A stretch of DNA of 6,078 nt from Lentisphaeria bacterium. Lineage in GTDB: Bacteria; Verrucomicrobiota; Lentisphaeria; Oligosphaerales; Oligosphaeraceae. Shown in pieces: positions 5,984 to 6,078 of the stretch; positions within the stretch are counted from its first letter, which is position 1; each line of letters begins with the position of its first letter. A program made the position numbers and the translations under genes. The stretch covers positions 1-6,078 of the forward strand of contig JAEEXV010000270.1 in the NCBI GenBank assembly GCA_016287975.1, in the 5' to 3' direction. The notes under the pieces are model-generated. The model did not search any database. It was not told the DNA's origin and saw only the letters and a list, made by a program, of their open reading frames with translations.

Positions 5984-6010
5984 CGAGCCTGATTGGGCAC
6001 CGCAGGCTCG
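5984..6010. repeat. Hairpin inside the REPIN-like element
   Basis: CGAGCCTG (5984-5991) pairs perfectly with CAGGCTCG (6003-6010) across an 11-nt loop. Confidence 0.7.
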
Positions 6011-6017
6011 GCGGACC

Positions 6018-6039
6018 GCCACGGCGAGGCCGCCGTGGC
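6018..6039 (-). repeat. Second palindrome family, right copy
   Basis: GCCACGGCG, loop AGGC, CGCCGTGGC: the same perfect 9-bp stem as at 5911. The flanks match the left copy when read on the - strand, so I place it in the opposite orientation. Confidence 0.8.
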
Positions 6040-6078
6040 AACAACTTCGGGCATGGAAATGGCGGCGATTGCCGACCC

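Larger units (their letters stand above)
5908..6042. repeat. REPIN/BIME-like element: two inverted palindromes with hairpins between
   Basis: Two copies of the palindrome GCCACGGCG/CGCCGTGGC (5911-5931 and 6018-6039) bound a segment with two more hairpins. The left copy is preceded by a GTAG head on the + strand. The right copy read on the - strand is preceded by GTTG. In both readings the right arm continues with GG. This inverted pairing is the layout of REPIN/BIME elements mobilised by RAYT transposases. No transposase gene is in the window. The family assignment is inference. Confidence 0.6.
5719..6078. other. Non-coding region after uxaB with many hairpins
   Basis: No gene is supported in these 360 bases. 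The first half holds small inverted repeats, an A8 tract (5785-5792) and a G7 tract (5884-5890). The second half is a second palindrome family. Composition also changes: from about 5835 the + strand becomes G-rich, while the upstream genes are C-rich. No core CCGCCGCA palindrome occurs here. Confidence 0.75.

Noticed and set aside
4111..6054. 647-codon open frame on the - strand across uxaB and the downstream region
   Set aside because: Antisense to uxaB, low complexity, and its N-terminal part is encoded by the REPIN-like repeat.
6053..6078. Start of a downstream + strand gene (ATG at 6053)
   Set aside because: Only 26 bases remain, there is no ribosome binding site, and it directly follows a repeat element, so it cannot be supported.

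Overview
The window is GC-rich DNA with three genes in a row on the + strand: a DEVH-box superfamily 2 helicase related to Lhr (66-2318), uxaC uronate isomerase (2693-4126) and uxaB tagaturonate reductase (about 4270-5718). All three favour C in the third codon position. This makes the + strand C-rich and leaves long stop-free frames on the other strand that I do not regard as genes. Nothing in the window fixes the taxon. Uronate catabolism, very high GC, weak use of Shine-Dalgarno sequences and dense palindromic spacers would fit a polysaccharide-degrading bacterium, perhaps of the Verrucomicrobiota/Lentisphaerota/Kiritimatiellota group, but that is a guess.

Layout. Positions 1-65 are the tail of a repeat unit ending just before the helicase start. 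The gap 2319-2692 holds two near-identical tandem units of about 155 bp, each with three hairpins, and then one more palindrome and a good Shine-Dalgarno site for uxaC. The gap 4127-4269 holds two full palindromes and a half copy, with a strong GCAA-capped hairpin between the two full ones. The palindrome CCGCCGCA-loop-TGCGGCGG occurs seven times, always with intact 8-bp arms and always in the same orientation, and it lies upstream of every gene. After uxaB (5719-6078) there is no gene I can support. That stretch holds a string of small hairpins, an A8 tract, a G7 tract and a second palindrome family, whose two copies lie in inverted orientation about 100 bp apart like a REPIN/BIME.

Function. 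UxaC turns D-galacturonate into D-tagaturonate (and D-glucuronate into D-fructuronate), and UxaB reduces tagaturonate to D-altronate. Together they are the first two steps of the isomerase pathway for pectin-derived uronic acid. The next enzyme (altronate dehydratase, UxaA), a transporter and a regulator are not in the window. The helicase has no visible metabolic link to them. Its nearest functional relatives are the Lhr-like helicases, including those of some phage-defence islands, and its true partners may lie upstream of position 1.

The most notable sequence-wide signal is the near absence of CCGG: I count six in 6078 bases of GC-rich DNA. Codon choice before glycine shifts in a way that avoids it, which points to a CCGG-specific methyltransferase or restriction system in this lineage.
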